Assembly: GCF_025352425.1 (NCBI RefSeq) | Contig: NZ_JANXTI010000022.1 | Span: forward strand, 1-64,000 | Reading direction: 5' to 3' | DNA length: 64,000 nt | Source of the DNA: Flavobacterium sp. | Lineage (GTDB): Bacteria > Bacteroidota > Bacteroidia > Flavobacteriales > Flavobacteriaceae | Shown here: positions 15,342 through 22,088 of the stretch, one piece after another | How positions within the stretch are numbered: the stretch's first letter is position 1 | Layout of the letters: the number at the start of each line of letters is the position of its first letter | Position numbers and translations under genes: made by a program | The notes under the pieces: generated by a model | Database searches by the model: none | Told to the model about the DNA's origin: nothing | Seen by the model: only the letters and a program-made list of their open reading frames with translations

Positions 15342-16766
15342 ATGATTTCGCAAGAAACTATTGTTGCCTTAGCGTCGCCTTCTGGTGCCGGTGCCATTGC
15401 TGTTATCCGACTTTCGGGTAAGGAAGCATTGACTATCGCGGAACAAGTTTTCCAATCGGTTTCAGGGAAATCTTTATCTAAACAAAAAACACACACCATT
15501 CATCTTGGACATATTGTAGATGAGGGGAAAGTCTTTGACCAGGTATTGGTTTCCATATTCAAAAATCCACATTCCTATACCGGCGAAGATGTCATTGAAA
15601 TTTCCTGTCACGGCTCGACCTATATTCAGCAGCAAATTATTCAATTGCTATTGCGAAAAGGATGCCGAATGGCACAAGCAGGTGAATTTACTTTAAGGGC
15701 TTTTTTAAACGGAAAACTAGACTTATCTCAAGCTGAAGCGGTTGCCGATTTGATTTCCTCTGACAATGAAGCGAGTCATCAGATTGCGATGCAGCAGATG
15801 CGTGGCGGCTTCTCTAACGAAATAGCAAAATTAAGGGAAGAACTGCTGAATTTCGCCTCACTTATCGAACTCGAGCTCGACTTTGCGGAAGAAGATGTGG
15901 AGTTTGCAGACAGAACACAGTTTAATGAGTTACTGACAAGAATTGAATTTGTCTTAAAACGATTAATCGATTCATTTGCTGTTGGCAATGTTATTAAAAA
16001 TGGAATTCCCGTAGCGATTGTGGGCGAACCTAATGTGGGGAAATCAACACTTTTGAATGCTTTATTAAATGAAGAACGCGCCATTGTTTCTGAAATTGCG
16101 GGAACTACGCGTGATACGATTGAAGACGAATTGGTTATTGATGGTATCGGATTCCGATTTATTGATACGGCAGGAATTAGGGAAACAAAGGATGTCGTTG
16201 AAAGCATTGGTATCAAAAAAACATTTGAAAAAATAGAGCAGGCTCAGGTTGTCATTTTTTTGGTTGACAGTTATCGGTTGTCAGTTGTCGGTTTAGAGCA
16301 ATTAAAAATTGAAATCGAAAAAATCAAAAATCAGTTTCCACAAAAACCACTAATTATCGTTTTAAATAAAATTGATACTCTGTCAAAGGACGAATTAAAT
16401 TCGATTATAAAACAACTGAAAACCGAAAACAGAGAACAAACACCCGATAACCGACAACTGATAACCATTTCCGCCAAAAATAAAGAAGGTATCGAAGACC
16501 TGAAGAATCAATTAATGTCGTTTGTAAATACCGGAGCGTTACGCAATAATGAAACCATTGTGACTAATACACGCCATTATGATTCGCTTTTAAAAGCGTT
16601 GGAAGAAATCCAAAAAGTGACCTTTGGCCTGCAATCGAATTTGCCTTCTGATTTAATGGCAATTGACATCAAACAAGCATTGTATTATTTTGGTGAAATT
16701 ACCGGCGAAGTCACGAATGATGAACTTTTAGGAAATATTTTTGCTAACTTCTGTATCGGAAAGTAA
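15342..16766 (+). CDS. mnmE: tRNA uridine-5-carboxymethylaminomethyl modification GTPase MnmE
   Basis: A 474-residue GTPase that with MnmG modifies the wobble uridine of certain tRNAs. It has the N-terminal folate-binding domain (SPSGAGAIAVIRLSG), the GTPase motifs GEPNVGKST, DTAGIRET and NKID, and the C-terminal FCIGK with the catalytic Cys at 471. ATG 15342 is chosen because the family starts with MxxxETIVALASP and because a -7 box overlaps the upstream alternative. The G domain contains two short repeat-derived stretches around 16276 and 16450. The last codons are part of the attachment site of the following element, but the protein end is intact. Confidence 0.97.
   Translation: MISQETIVALASPSGAGAIAVIRLSGKEALTIAEQVFQSVSGKSLSKQKTHTIHLGHIVDEGKVFDQVLVSIFKNPHSYTGEDVIEISCHGSTYIQQQIIQLLLRKGCRMAQAGEFTLRAFLNGKLDLSQAEAVADLISSDNEASHQIAMQQMRGGFSNEIAKLREELLNFASLIELELDFAEEDVEFADRTQFNELLTRIEFVLKRLIDSFAVGNVIKNGIPVAIVGEPNVGKSTLLNALLNEERAIVSEIAGTTRDTIEDELVIDGIGFRFIDTAGIRETKDVVESIGIKKTFEKIEQAQVVIFLVDSYRLSVVGLEQLKIEIEKIKNQFPQKPLIIVLNKIDTLSKDELNSIIKQLKTENREQTPDNRQLITISAKNKEGIEDLKNQLMSFVNTGALRNNETIVTNTRHYDSLLKALEEIQKVTFGLQSNLPSDLMAIDIKQALYYFGEITGEVTNDELLGNIFANFCIGK
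16276..16466. repeat. Dispersed-repeat-like inverted pair inside mnmE
   Basis: GGTTGTCAGTTGTCGGT at 16276-16292 and ACCGACAACTGATAACC at 16450-16466 are inverted copies with one mismatch in 17 bp. They flank the NKID segment of the G domain. The style (gttatcggttgtcag) resembles short intergenic repeats of flavobacteria, here read in frame as YRLSVVG and PDNRQLI. Confidence 0.55.
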
Positions 16767-16768
16767 CT
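16752..16768. repeat. attL: 17-bp direct repeat at the end of mnmE
   Basis: TGTATCGGAAAGTAACT includes the last codons and TAA stop of mnmE (16764-16766). The identical sequence recurs at 22072-22088. The preceding bases (TTC) differ from the other copy, which fixes the left end of the exact match. Confidence 0.85.
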
Positions 16769-16960
16769 GCGTATTTCAAACATCCATACTTCTACATTCC
16801 AAGCGCCATAAACAAAGGGATTGAAACAGTTCAATGCTTACTTTTGTTTACCCTTATTTACTATATTTTTGTTGTTAATTTTGTTACTCCGTTGCTTCAT
16901 CGGACTCTTTTTTGTGAATTTTAGGTTACTCTTATGAGTTTTTAACTGCTATTTAATGGT

Positions 16961-16990
16961 AAATACTGCTAAATACAGCCAAATACAGGG
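16961..16990 (+). promoter_or_regulatory. Three tandem 10-bp repeats near attL
   Basis: AAATACTGCT, AAATACAGCC and AAATACAGGG lie end to end, one per helical turn, 193 bp inside attL and 36 bp before the first HTH gene. Such spacing suits cooperative binding on one face of DNA, either as integrase/excisionase arm sites or as an operator. The binder is not known. Confidence 0.45.
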
Positions 16991-17026
16991 AGAGATTATT
17001 AGTAGTAACAAAAAAAGTAATTAAAA

Positions 17027-17410
17027 ATGAGCAGTAACATTAGGATTCAGAGAGTTTGTCAGTTTTGTAAACAAACTTTTGTTGCAAAAACTTTTAGCAC
17101 AAAATATTGTTCCCACAATTGTAATTCAAAGGATTATAAACGAAAATTAAAAGAGGAAAGAATTAGTGCAGTTAATAAAGAAGTAAAAATCGAAAAGACT
17201 ATTAAAAAATCTTCAAAAGCAGAATTCAGTGTTGAATTGTTAAACCAAAAACCTTATCTAAATATTGCGGAAGTCTGCATCTTACTGAATATTTCTGATT
17301 CCACTATTAGAAAATATTTAAAAAATGGACTAATCCCAAGTTTACGAATTGGTAAAAAGCATATAGTTAAAAAGGTAGATTTAGAAAGTATTTTAAAGCT
17401 AACAATTTAG
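17027..17410 (+). CDS. Small Zn-finger plus HTH DNA-binding protein of the element
   Basis: A 127-residue protein. The N-terminus has a Cys-rich zinc-finger-like pattern (CQFCKQTF then YCSHNC, residues 11-30), then a charged linker. Residues 75-125 form a MerR/excisionase-type helix-turn-helix (LNIAEVCILLNISDSTIRKY, then IPSLRIGKKH). This architecture is common in Bacteroidetes mobile elements, where it serves as a regulator or directionality factor. It overlaps the convergent Rep-like gene by 4 bp. Its position next to attL and the three 10-bp repeats makes it a candidate binder of those repeats, which is inference. Confidence 0.75.
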   Translation: MSSNIRIQRVCQFCKQTFVAKTFSTKYCSHNCNSKDYKRKLKEERISAVNKEVKIEKTIKKSSKAEFSVELLNQKPYLNIAEVCILLNISDSTIRKYLKNGLIPSLRIGKKHIVKKVDLESILKLTI

Positions 17411-18108
17411 ATTGGTCCCAATATATCAGATTTGTAATCATCAACACTCTTTGATTTTTTGGAATTGCTAATAACATCATTATCAAAAACATTGTCTAAT
17501 TCATCAACAGGCTTTTCTCTTTTAAATTTAATAGTTCGTACAAATTTTTGTTTTCCGTAGTATTCCGATTTTACTTCGTATTCTTCCAAAAATCCGTATG
17601 TAAATAATTGTTTTGTCCAATTGGTAATACTCCCAATACTTATATTCATTTTTTCTGAAGTAGTTGTTCTTTTTTTAAAATATCCCTTTTGGGAATTACT
17701 CATTGTATTGTATTCTCCCCATAGTAATTTAGAACCTGTTGTTAAATTAGTATGGTTATAGATTTCAAAGGGAATAATGCATAAGCTAATAACTGCTTCT
17801 TCATCAATTTTTGGGATTTCAAATTTTTTTAATTTATCTGTTAAATAATATATTCGTTTATCCTTATTATCTTTAATTAAATATCCTTTTGCAATTAAAC
17901 TTTTTCTGCAAAGCCCCACAATATTGGGGTGTAATGAGAATAACTCTCCAACATCTATATGAGTCATTACATTAAATTTTTTTTTCGAATTAAAAGTATA
18001 ATCTAACGACAAAATTAATTTTTCGTTTTCAGACAACTCTTTATTGGATAATATTTCAAACGGAACTTTTATGTTAAATCCTTTATTTAACTTTTTTTGT
18101 TCTTTCAT
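17407..18108 (-). CDS. Rep-like initiator with two winged-helix domains
   Basis: A 233-residue protein whose start codon at 18108 faces an array of five 22-bp iterons 40 bp upstream. The sequence has an internal duplication: VPFEILSNKELSENEKLIL (about residues 15-33) and IPFEIYNHTNLTTGSKLLW (about 112-130) each open a winged-helix-like unit. The second unit has an HTH (TTTSEKMNISIGSITNWTKQ). Two tandem winged helices next to iterons are the hallmark of plasmid initiators of the RepA/Rep_3 type, but the protein is shorter than typical Rep_3 and I cannot assign a family. It could instead be a transcriptional regulator. The C-terminal 30 residues are polar and probably disordered. Confidence 0.65.
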   Translation of the reverse strand: MKEQKKLNKGFNIKVPFEILSNKELSENEKLILSLDYTFNSKKKFNVMTHIDVGELFSLHPNIVGLCRKSLIAKGYLIKDNKDKRIYYLTDKLKKFEIPKIDEEAVISLCIIPFEIYNHTNLTTGSKLLWGEYNTMSNSQKGYFKKRTTTSEKMNISIGSITNWTKQLFTYGFLEEYEVKSEYYGKQKFVRTIKFKREKPVDELDNVFDNDVISNSKKSKSVDDYKSDILGPI

Positions 18109-18147
18109 AAACTATTTTTAATACTTATTGAGCAAATTTATAACAAC

Positions 18148-18250
18148 ATAACCAATTTTGTACTTTAACATCACTAATTTTAATTTTCAATAACACCAAT
18201 TTTAAACTTCAATACCACCAATTTTAATTTTCTATATCACTAAATTTGGA
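18148..18250. repeat. Five 22-bp iterons, candidate replication origin
   Basis: The core CCAATTTT (or CTAATTTT, CTAAATTT) begins at 18152, 18174, 18196, 18218 and 18240: five copies at exactly 22-bp spacing, or two helical turns. The consensus is roughly ATAxCACCAATTTTAAxTTTCA. The array lies just upstream of the Rep-like gene on its 5' side, in very AT-rich DNA, as in iteron-controlled plasmid origins where the same sites serve replication and autorepression. Confidence 0.75.
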
Positions 18251-18263
18251 TTTGTATATATAA

Positions 18264-18395
18264 TAATTCATTCAAAGAGCTTAGATAATCATTCTATAAT
18301 AATAGATAAATAGCAAACAACTAACGTTGTTGCGCCTTTCTTTTAGAATTACTCTTGGTTCTATGAATGATTATCTAAGCTCTTTGAATGAATTA
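18264..18395. repeat. 132-bp palindromic unit with 31-bp perfect inverted repeats
   Basis: The left arm 18264-18294 (begins TAATTCATTCAAAGAGC) is the exact reverse complement of the right arm 18365-18395. The 70-bp interior contains a small palindrome (CAACTAACGTTG) near 18317. It holds no ORF. It could be a MITE with a TA target duplication, a single-strand origin or folded-strand recombination site, or the hairpin of a small RNA. It lies between the iterons and the integrase gene. Confidence 0.8.
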
Positions 18396-18718
18396 CTATG
18401 TTGTACATTAGAAAAATATATTTTGGTATAAAGTATCAAACGGTAAATTAAAATTGTTGTAACTTATTAAAAAGCATATTGTGGATTGAATTAGAAATAA
18501 ATTTAAAACGAATTTTAAAATCGTAAACTAAAGCAATAAAAATTTGTGGTTGTAATTATAGAATAAAAACACTTAAAAAGTCGGTTACTTTCGTAGAGAG
18601 AAAGTAACTAAACCTATTGAAAAATATAAATTAGGTAGATTTTACACGCTTTCTGTTGTCTCCTATATAATTTTAGGCTGAATGTCGCATAAAATTAGTA
18701 ACACTAAAGCGACAAACT
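18396..18718. other. Integrase upstream region with two stem-loops
   Basis: No gene is seen. GTTACTTTC at 18584-18592 and GAAAGTAAC at 18600-18608 form a 9-bp hairpin, and the right arm GAAAGTAACT is identical to part of the attachment core. TGTCGC at 18683-18688 and GCGACA at 18709-18714 form a second stem ending 4 bp before the integrase ATG, where it could mask the ribosome site. Confidence 0.45.
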
Positions 18719-19858
18719 ATGAAGATTTACCTAATGGTTCGTGAAGGACAACTTTCTAAAAAATCTATTGAAAAAGGAAAAACAAAAATGAATAGTCTTT
18801 ACTTAATGTATCATGATTCAGATACACAAAAGAGGAACTATGACTTTTTAAAATTGTATTTGTATGATAAACCCAAAAACTTCCTTGAAAAGGAGCATAA
18901 TAAAGAAACTAAACTACTTGCTGAATCGATTAAAGCACAGAAGACTTTGGATTTACAAAGTAGAAAACATGGTTTTGTTAGTAGTGTAAGTGGAAAAATT
19001 GGTTTTTTAGAATACTTTAAGCAAATGACCGATAAAAAGTATGAAGTTAATGGTACTTATGGAACTTGGTCGAGTACATTAAAACATTTAACTGCCTTTT
19101 GTAAAGGTAAAGATATTCCAATAGCGAAAGTCGATGATTTCTTCATTGAAAACTTTAAAGCATATTTACTGACTGCTAAAATATCTACAAATGGTAGTCG
19201 CCTTTCTCAGAACTCAGCCCTCTCCTATTTTAATAAAATTAGGACTGCATTAAAAGAGGCGTTCCAAACAAAAATGATAGTTGAAAATCCAATGATGAGA
19301 GTAAAAGGAATTAAGGAAAAAGAAACTAACAGACAGTATTTGACTTTAGAGGAACTCCAACTATTAGCAAAAACAGATTGCGAATATCCAACAATGAAAG
19401 ATGCCTTTATTTTTAGCGCTTTAACAGGATTGAGATTTTCAGATATAAAAGCATTAAAATGGAAAAACTTATTTTATAGCAACCAAAATGGTTGGATGAT
19501 AAAGTTTACCCAACAAAAAACTAAAGGAGCTGAACATCTTCCTATAAGCGATCACTCTATTAAAATTATTGGAAATAGAAAAGAAGACGACAATTTAGTT
19601 TTTGATAATTTAATTTATAGCGCATATCATAATTTAAAACTAAGAAAATGGATTGAGGATGCGGGGATTGATAAACATATAACATTCCATTGCGCTCGAC
19701 ATAGCTTTGCTACTTTACAACTAACAATGAATACTGATATTTATACAGTAAGTAAGCTATTAGGACATCGTCATTTGAAAACAACTGAAATCTATGCAAA
19801 AGTCATAGATAAAAAGAAAATAGATGCTGTTTCTAATATGCCTGATTTGTATCGATAA
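18719..19858 (+). CDS. Tyrosine site-specific integrase
   Basis: A 379-residue recombinase expected to catalyse integration and excision at the 17-bp repeat. An arm-binding N-terminal region is followed by a SAM-like core-binding domain (about 100-200) and the catalytic domain with Arg239 (LTGLRFSDI), His324 and Arg327 (HCARHSF), His350 (LGHRHLKTT) and the nucleophile Tyr359 (EIYAKV). All key residues are present, so the enzyme looks active. The architecture is that of Bacteroidetes transposon and island integrases rather than of proteobacterial SGI1 integrase. It is followed by an excisionase-like gene on the same strand. Confidence 0.92.
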   Translation: MKIYLMVREGQLSKKSIEKGKTKMNSLYLMYHDSDTQKRNYDFLKLYLYDKPKNFLEKEHNKETKLLAESIKAQKTLDLQSRKHGFVSSVSGKIGFLEYFKQMTDKKYEVNGTYGTWSSTLKHLTAFCKGKDIPIAKVDDFFIENFKAYLLTAKISTNGSRLSQNSALSYFNKIRTALKEAFQTKMIVENPMMRVKGIKEKETNRQYLTLEELQLLAKTDCEYPTMKDAFIFSALTGLRFSDIKALKWKNLFYSNQNGWMIKFTQQKTKGAEHLPISDHSIKIIGNRKEDDNLVFDNLIYSAYHNLKLRKWIEDAGIDKHITFHCARHSFATLQLTMNTDIYTVSKLLGHRHLKTTEIYAKVIDKKKIDAVSNMPDLYR

Positions 19859-19978
19859 ACCAAAATTAAAAACAATTGCCATATAATTCCAATTAAAAAT
19901 GCATTAGCAGAACTATTGAATTATAAGATTAATCGAAGAATAGAAATTGAATTGATTAAAATTAAAAATTTGATAGTT

Positions 19979-20251
19979 ATGACTGCAAATAGTATTTCAT
20001 TGACTGATATGATTCATATCATTAAGGCACGAGGTTTTGCAAACACGGAAGAAGCCGCAAAATATTTAGGACTAAGTATTCATTACATTAGGAGATTATC
20101 CAGAAATAACATTCTGAACTCATATAAACCAAGTGGTAAGTGTATTTACTTTAAAGTAGAAGATTTAGACAATTACTTATTGAATAATCAACGATTAGGA
20201 AAAGATATATTATCCTTAAAATCTGCTAAATATTTATTTAATAAAAAATGA
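19979..20251 (+). CDS. Excisionase-like helix-turn-helix protein
   Basis: A 90-residue protein when started at ATG 19979; an in-frame TTG at 19916 would add 21 residues with no domain support. It has a MerR/excisionase-type HTH (TEEAAKYLGLSIHYIRRLSR) followed by the wing (KCIYFKVEDLDNYLL). It lies 120 bp downstream of the integrase on the same strand, the usual position of a recombination directionality factor. Its role in excision is inferred from fold and neighbourhood. Confidence 0.75.
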   Translation: MTANSISLTDMIHIIKARGFANTEEAAKYLGLSIHYIRRLSRNNILNSYKPSGKCIYFKVEDLDNYLLNNQRLGKDILSLKSAKYLFNKK

Positions 20252-20348
20252 TTGATTAAGTATAATTCCGCTCTGTTCTAATAAAAATTCGAAAAAAGTA
20301 ATTGAATAGTGCTTTACGGTGCTTTTTTAAATATAGAAGTTCTCCTTC

Positions 20349-20597
20349 CTATTCATCGGCTAATGAACTATTGGGAAGGAAATCTTTGGGAGAGCATCCA
20401 AAGTATTCAGCTAATTTATTGATATGTGAAAGATTATATTTTGCTCTTAACTTGGAACTTTCAACACTACCAATAAAACCTATTGAAAGATTTAGAGAAT
20501 AAGCTAATTCCTTTTGTGAAATTTTCTTCTCTATTCTCATTCTTCTAACAGTATCTATAACATACTGCTCTATTGGATCTATAGTTGAATTGTCCAT
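20349..20597 (-). CDS. XRE-family transcriptional regulator
   Basis: About 82 residues from ATG 20597 (a TTG at 20615 would add six). It carries a Cro/CI-type HTH (KISQKELAYSLNLSIGFIGSVES, shown here only as the recognition region) and an ending (LAEYFGCSPKDFL) typical of small XRE repressors. It is transcribed away from the cargo genes and could repress them or the element's own functions. AT-rich like the rest of the element. Confidence 0.8.
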   Translation of the reverse strand: MDNSTIDPIEQYVIDTVRRMRIEKKISQKELAYSLNLSIGFIGSVESSKLRAKYNLSHINKLAEYFGCSPKDFLPNSSLADE

Positions 20598-20694
20598 AAA
20601 CTTACGTTTGGACAAAGTGAGTTAATGCTTAAAAAATATTCACTTATACAGGTATAAGTATTTGATAATTTATGATATTTGTTTAAAAAAAATT

Positions 20695-21141
20695 ATGATA
20701 AAATTGAAAACAAATTTTTTGGGATTAATAACGATAATGATATTAAACTCATGCAGTAGTAGTAATGATAATCCTATTAACATTGAACAACCAACAATAA
20801 TAAATAAATGGAAATTGAGTGATTGGAAACTAAACAATGTTGAACAAACACTTACCACTTGTGATAGGGAAAGTTATATACAATTTAATAGTAATGGAAC
20901 ATTTGATAGAATTGATTACTCATTACAAACTGGAAACTGTATTGAAGAAGGACATGATAATGGAAACTACAACTATAATACATCAACAAATAAAATTACT
21001 TTAAACTTTACTGATGTTGTAAGTGGAACACAAATTGAAGTTTTAAATAATGTTCAGTTAACTTCAACAAAAATAGTATACACTTGGGATGAAGATGGTG
21101 ATGGAAATGATGAACACAAATTAGAATATCTAAAAAATTAA
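20695..21141 (+). CDS. Lipocalin-like lipoprotein, cargo of the element
   Basis: ATG 20695 gives 148 residues with a lipoprotein signal peptide ending in LNSC (lipidated Cys near residue 20). The mature part has a pattern seen in Bacteroidetes lipocalin-like lipoproteins: an early W-x-L segment (KWKLSDWKL), then IQFNSNGTFD and NYNYNTSTNKITL beta strands. It probably sits on the outer membrane or surface. The upstream in-frame ATG at 20662 would spoil the signal peptide. It forms an operon with the next gene (5-bp gap). Function unknown; exclusion or surface modification is possible for an element-borne lipoprotein. Confidence 0.7.
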   Translation: MIKLKTNFLGLITIMILNSCSSSNDNPINIEQPTIINKWKLSDWKLNNVEQTLTTCDRESYIQFNSNGTFDRIDYSLQTGNCIEEGHDNGNYNYNTSTNKITLNFTDVVSGTQIEVLNNVQLTSTKIVYTWDEDGDGNDEHKLEYLKN

Positions 21142-21146
21142 AAATT

Positions 21147-21983
21147 ATGAAGATTAAAGTATTTAATATTTTCTGTATTGTTATTTTATTTTCAACAATT
21201 TGTTATGGACAGGAATTTAGTAATTTTAGTAATGTTGAGGATTTCTTCAATTTACAAAAAAATAAAGTAGAAGAAATATTAATTAAAGAAAACGGTTATA
21301 AATTAAAATCAAAAGATTTAAAATCTGGAATTCTAACTTATACTAAACAAAACTCGGTTTATACATTTGTTGTTAATCTTAAATTTAAAGGAGATCAACT
21401 TAGAATGATTGGTTGGAATGATATGATTAATAGAAGTCTATTTATCGTAAATGATATTGGTAATGATGTCAGTTATAGAATTGATGAAACAAAAACTAAT
21501 GATTATTTGGGAGTTTTTACCTCTAAATCTATTGAAAAAGGATTTGTAGTATCTATTTTTAAAACACAACCGAATTTACAAAAAGGAATGATTTCATTTA
21601 CTTTGAGTAATGTAGGGAGTAGTAAGACAAAAAGTGTAACTACTAAAGGACTGTCAATAACGAAAGAAACCAAAGAAAATGAACCAGCTTTGATAAAGGA
21701 TATTTTTAGAAAAAATGGAAAAATCTATATTTCTTTGGATATTGTACAAATTGAATATACCAAAATAAACGATTATAAAGTAATTAACCAAAATTCTAAA
21801 ATTAGAACTTTTGAAGTTTCGGAGAATGTAAAAATTAAGGATAATAATTGTAGAACAATAGTAGAGAACGATTATCTTATAAAAAATAGAGAAATACACA
21901 TCTCAAAAAAGAACAATGAAATTTGTATGTTCTCCTCCGTAGATGGAATTATAACAGAAATTAATTTTGGGTGTTGGAATTAG
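21147..21983 (+). CDS. Secreted protein of unknown function, cargo of the element
   Basis: 278 residues with a clear Sec signal peptide (MKIKVFNIFCIVILFSTICYG). I do not recognise the family. The mature part is rich in Lys, Asn and Ile, has alternating hydrophobic residues suggesting beta strands, and has two Cys near the end (NNCRTI and NEICMF). No sorting domain or lipobox is seen, so it is probably periplasmic. It lies 5 bp after the lipoprotein gene and very likely shares its transcript. A hairpin (ACTAAA 22016-22021 with TTTAGT 22052-22057) follows it. Confidence 0.65.
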   Translation: MKIKVFNIFCIVILFSTICYGQEFSNFSNVEDFFNLQKNKVEEILIKENGYKLKSKDLKSGILTYTKQNSVYTFVVNLKFKGDQLRMIGWNDMINRSLFIVNDIGNDVSYRIDETKTNDYLGVFTSKSIEKGFVVSIFKTQPNLQKGMISFTLSNVGSSKTKSVTTKGLSITKETKENEPALIKDIFRKNGKIYISLDIVQIEYTKINDYKVINQNSKIRTFEVSENVKIKDNNCRTIVENDYLIKNREIHISKKNNEICMFSSVDGIITEINFGCWN

Positions 21984-22071
21984 TGAAATATTTACATTTT
22001 AAAATAGAGATTTTTACTAAATGGGGTACGGCTTCGTAAATTCTCCGTTATTTTAGTGTAAAGTTATTTAT

Positions 22072-22088
22072 TGTATCGGAAAGTAACT
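22072..22088. repeat. attR: 17-bp direct repeat beside the nuclease gene
   Basis: The second perfect copy of TGTATCGGAAAGTAACT. Its last two bases overlap the stop codon (22087-22089, minus strand) of the convergent endonuclease gene. Before insertion, mnmE and that gene would have ended tail to tail with no gap. Confidence 0.85.

Larger units (their letters stand above)
16752..22088. mobile_element. 5.3-kb integrative element in the 3' end of mnmE, with an iteron-type replication module
   Basis: Bounded by a perfect 17-bp direct repeat (TGTATCGGAAAGTAACT) at 16752-16768 and 22072-22088. Contents in order: three 10-bp repeats, Zn-finger/HTH protein, Rep-like protein (minus), iterons, 31-bp inverted repeat, tyrosine integrase, excisionase-like HTH protein, XRE regulator (minus), lipoprotein, secreted protein. 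No relaxase, conjugation or phage structural gene is present. The 3' end of mnmE (thdF/trmE) is the known insertion site of SGI1-type islands. Deleting one repeat plus the interior joins the mnmE stop directly to the stop of the convergent nuclease gene. It reads as a small integrative element, probably able to replicate when excised. Confidence 0.85.

Noticed and set aside
16752..22088. Prophage
   Set aside because: No capsid, tail, terminase or lysis gene; only integration, replication-like and cargo genes are present.
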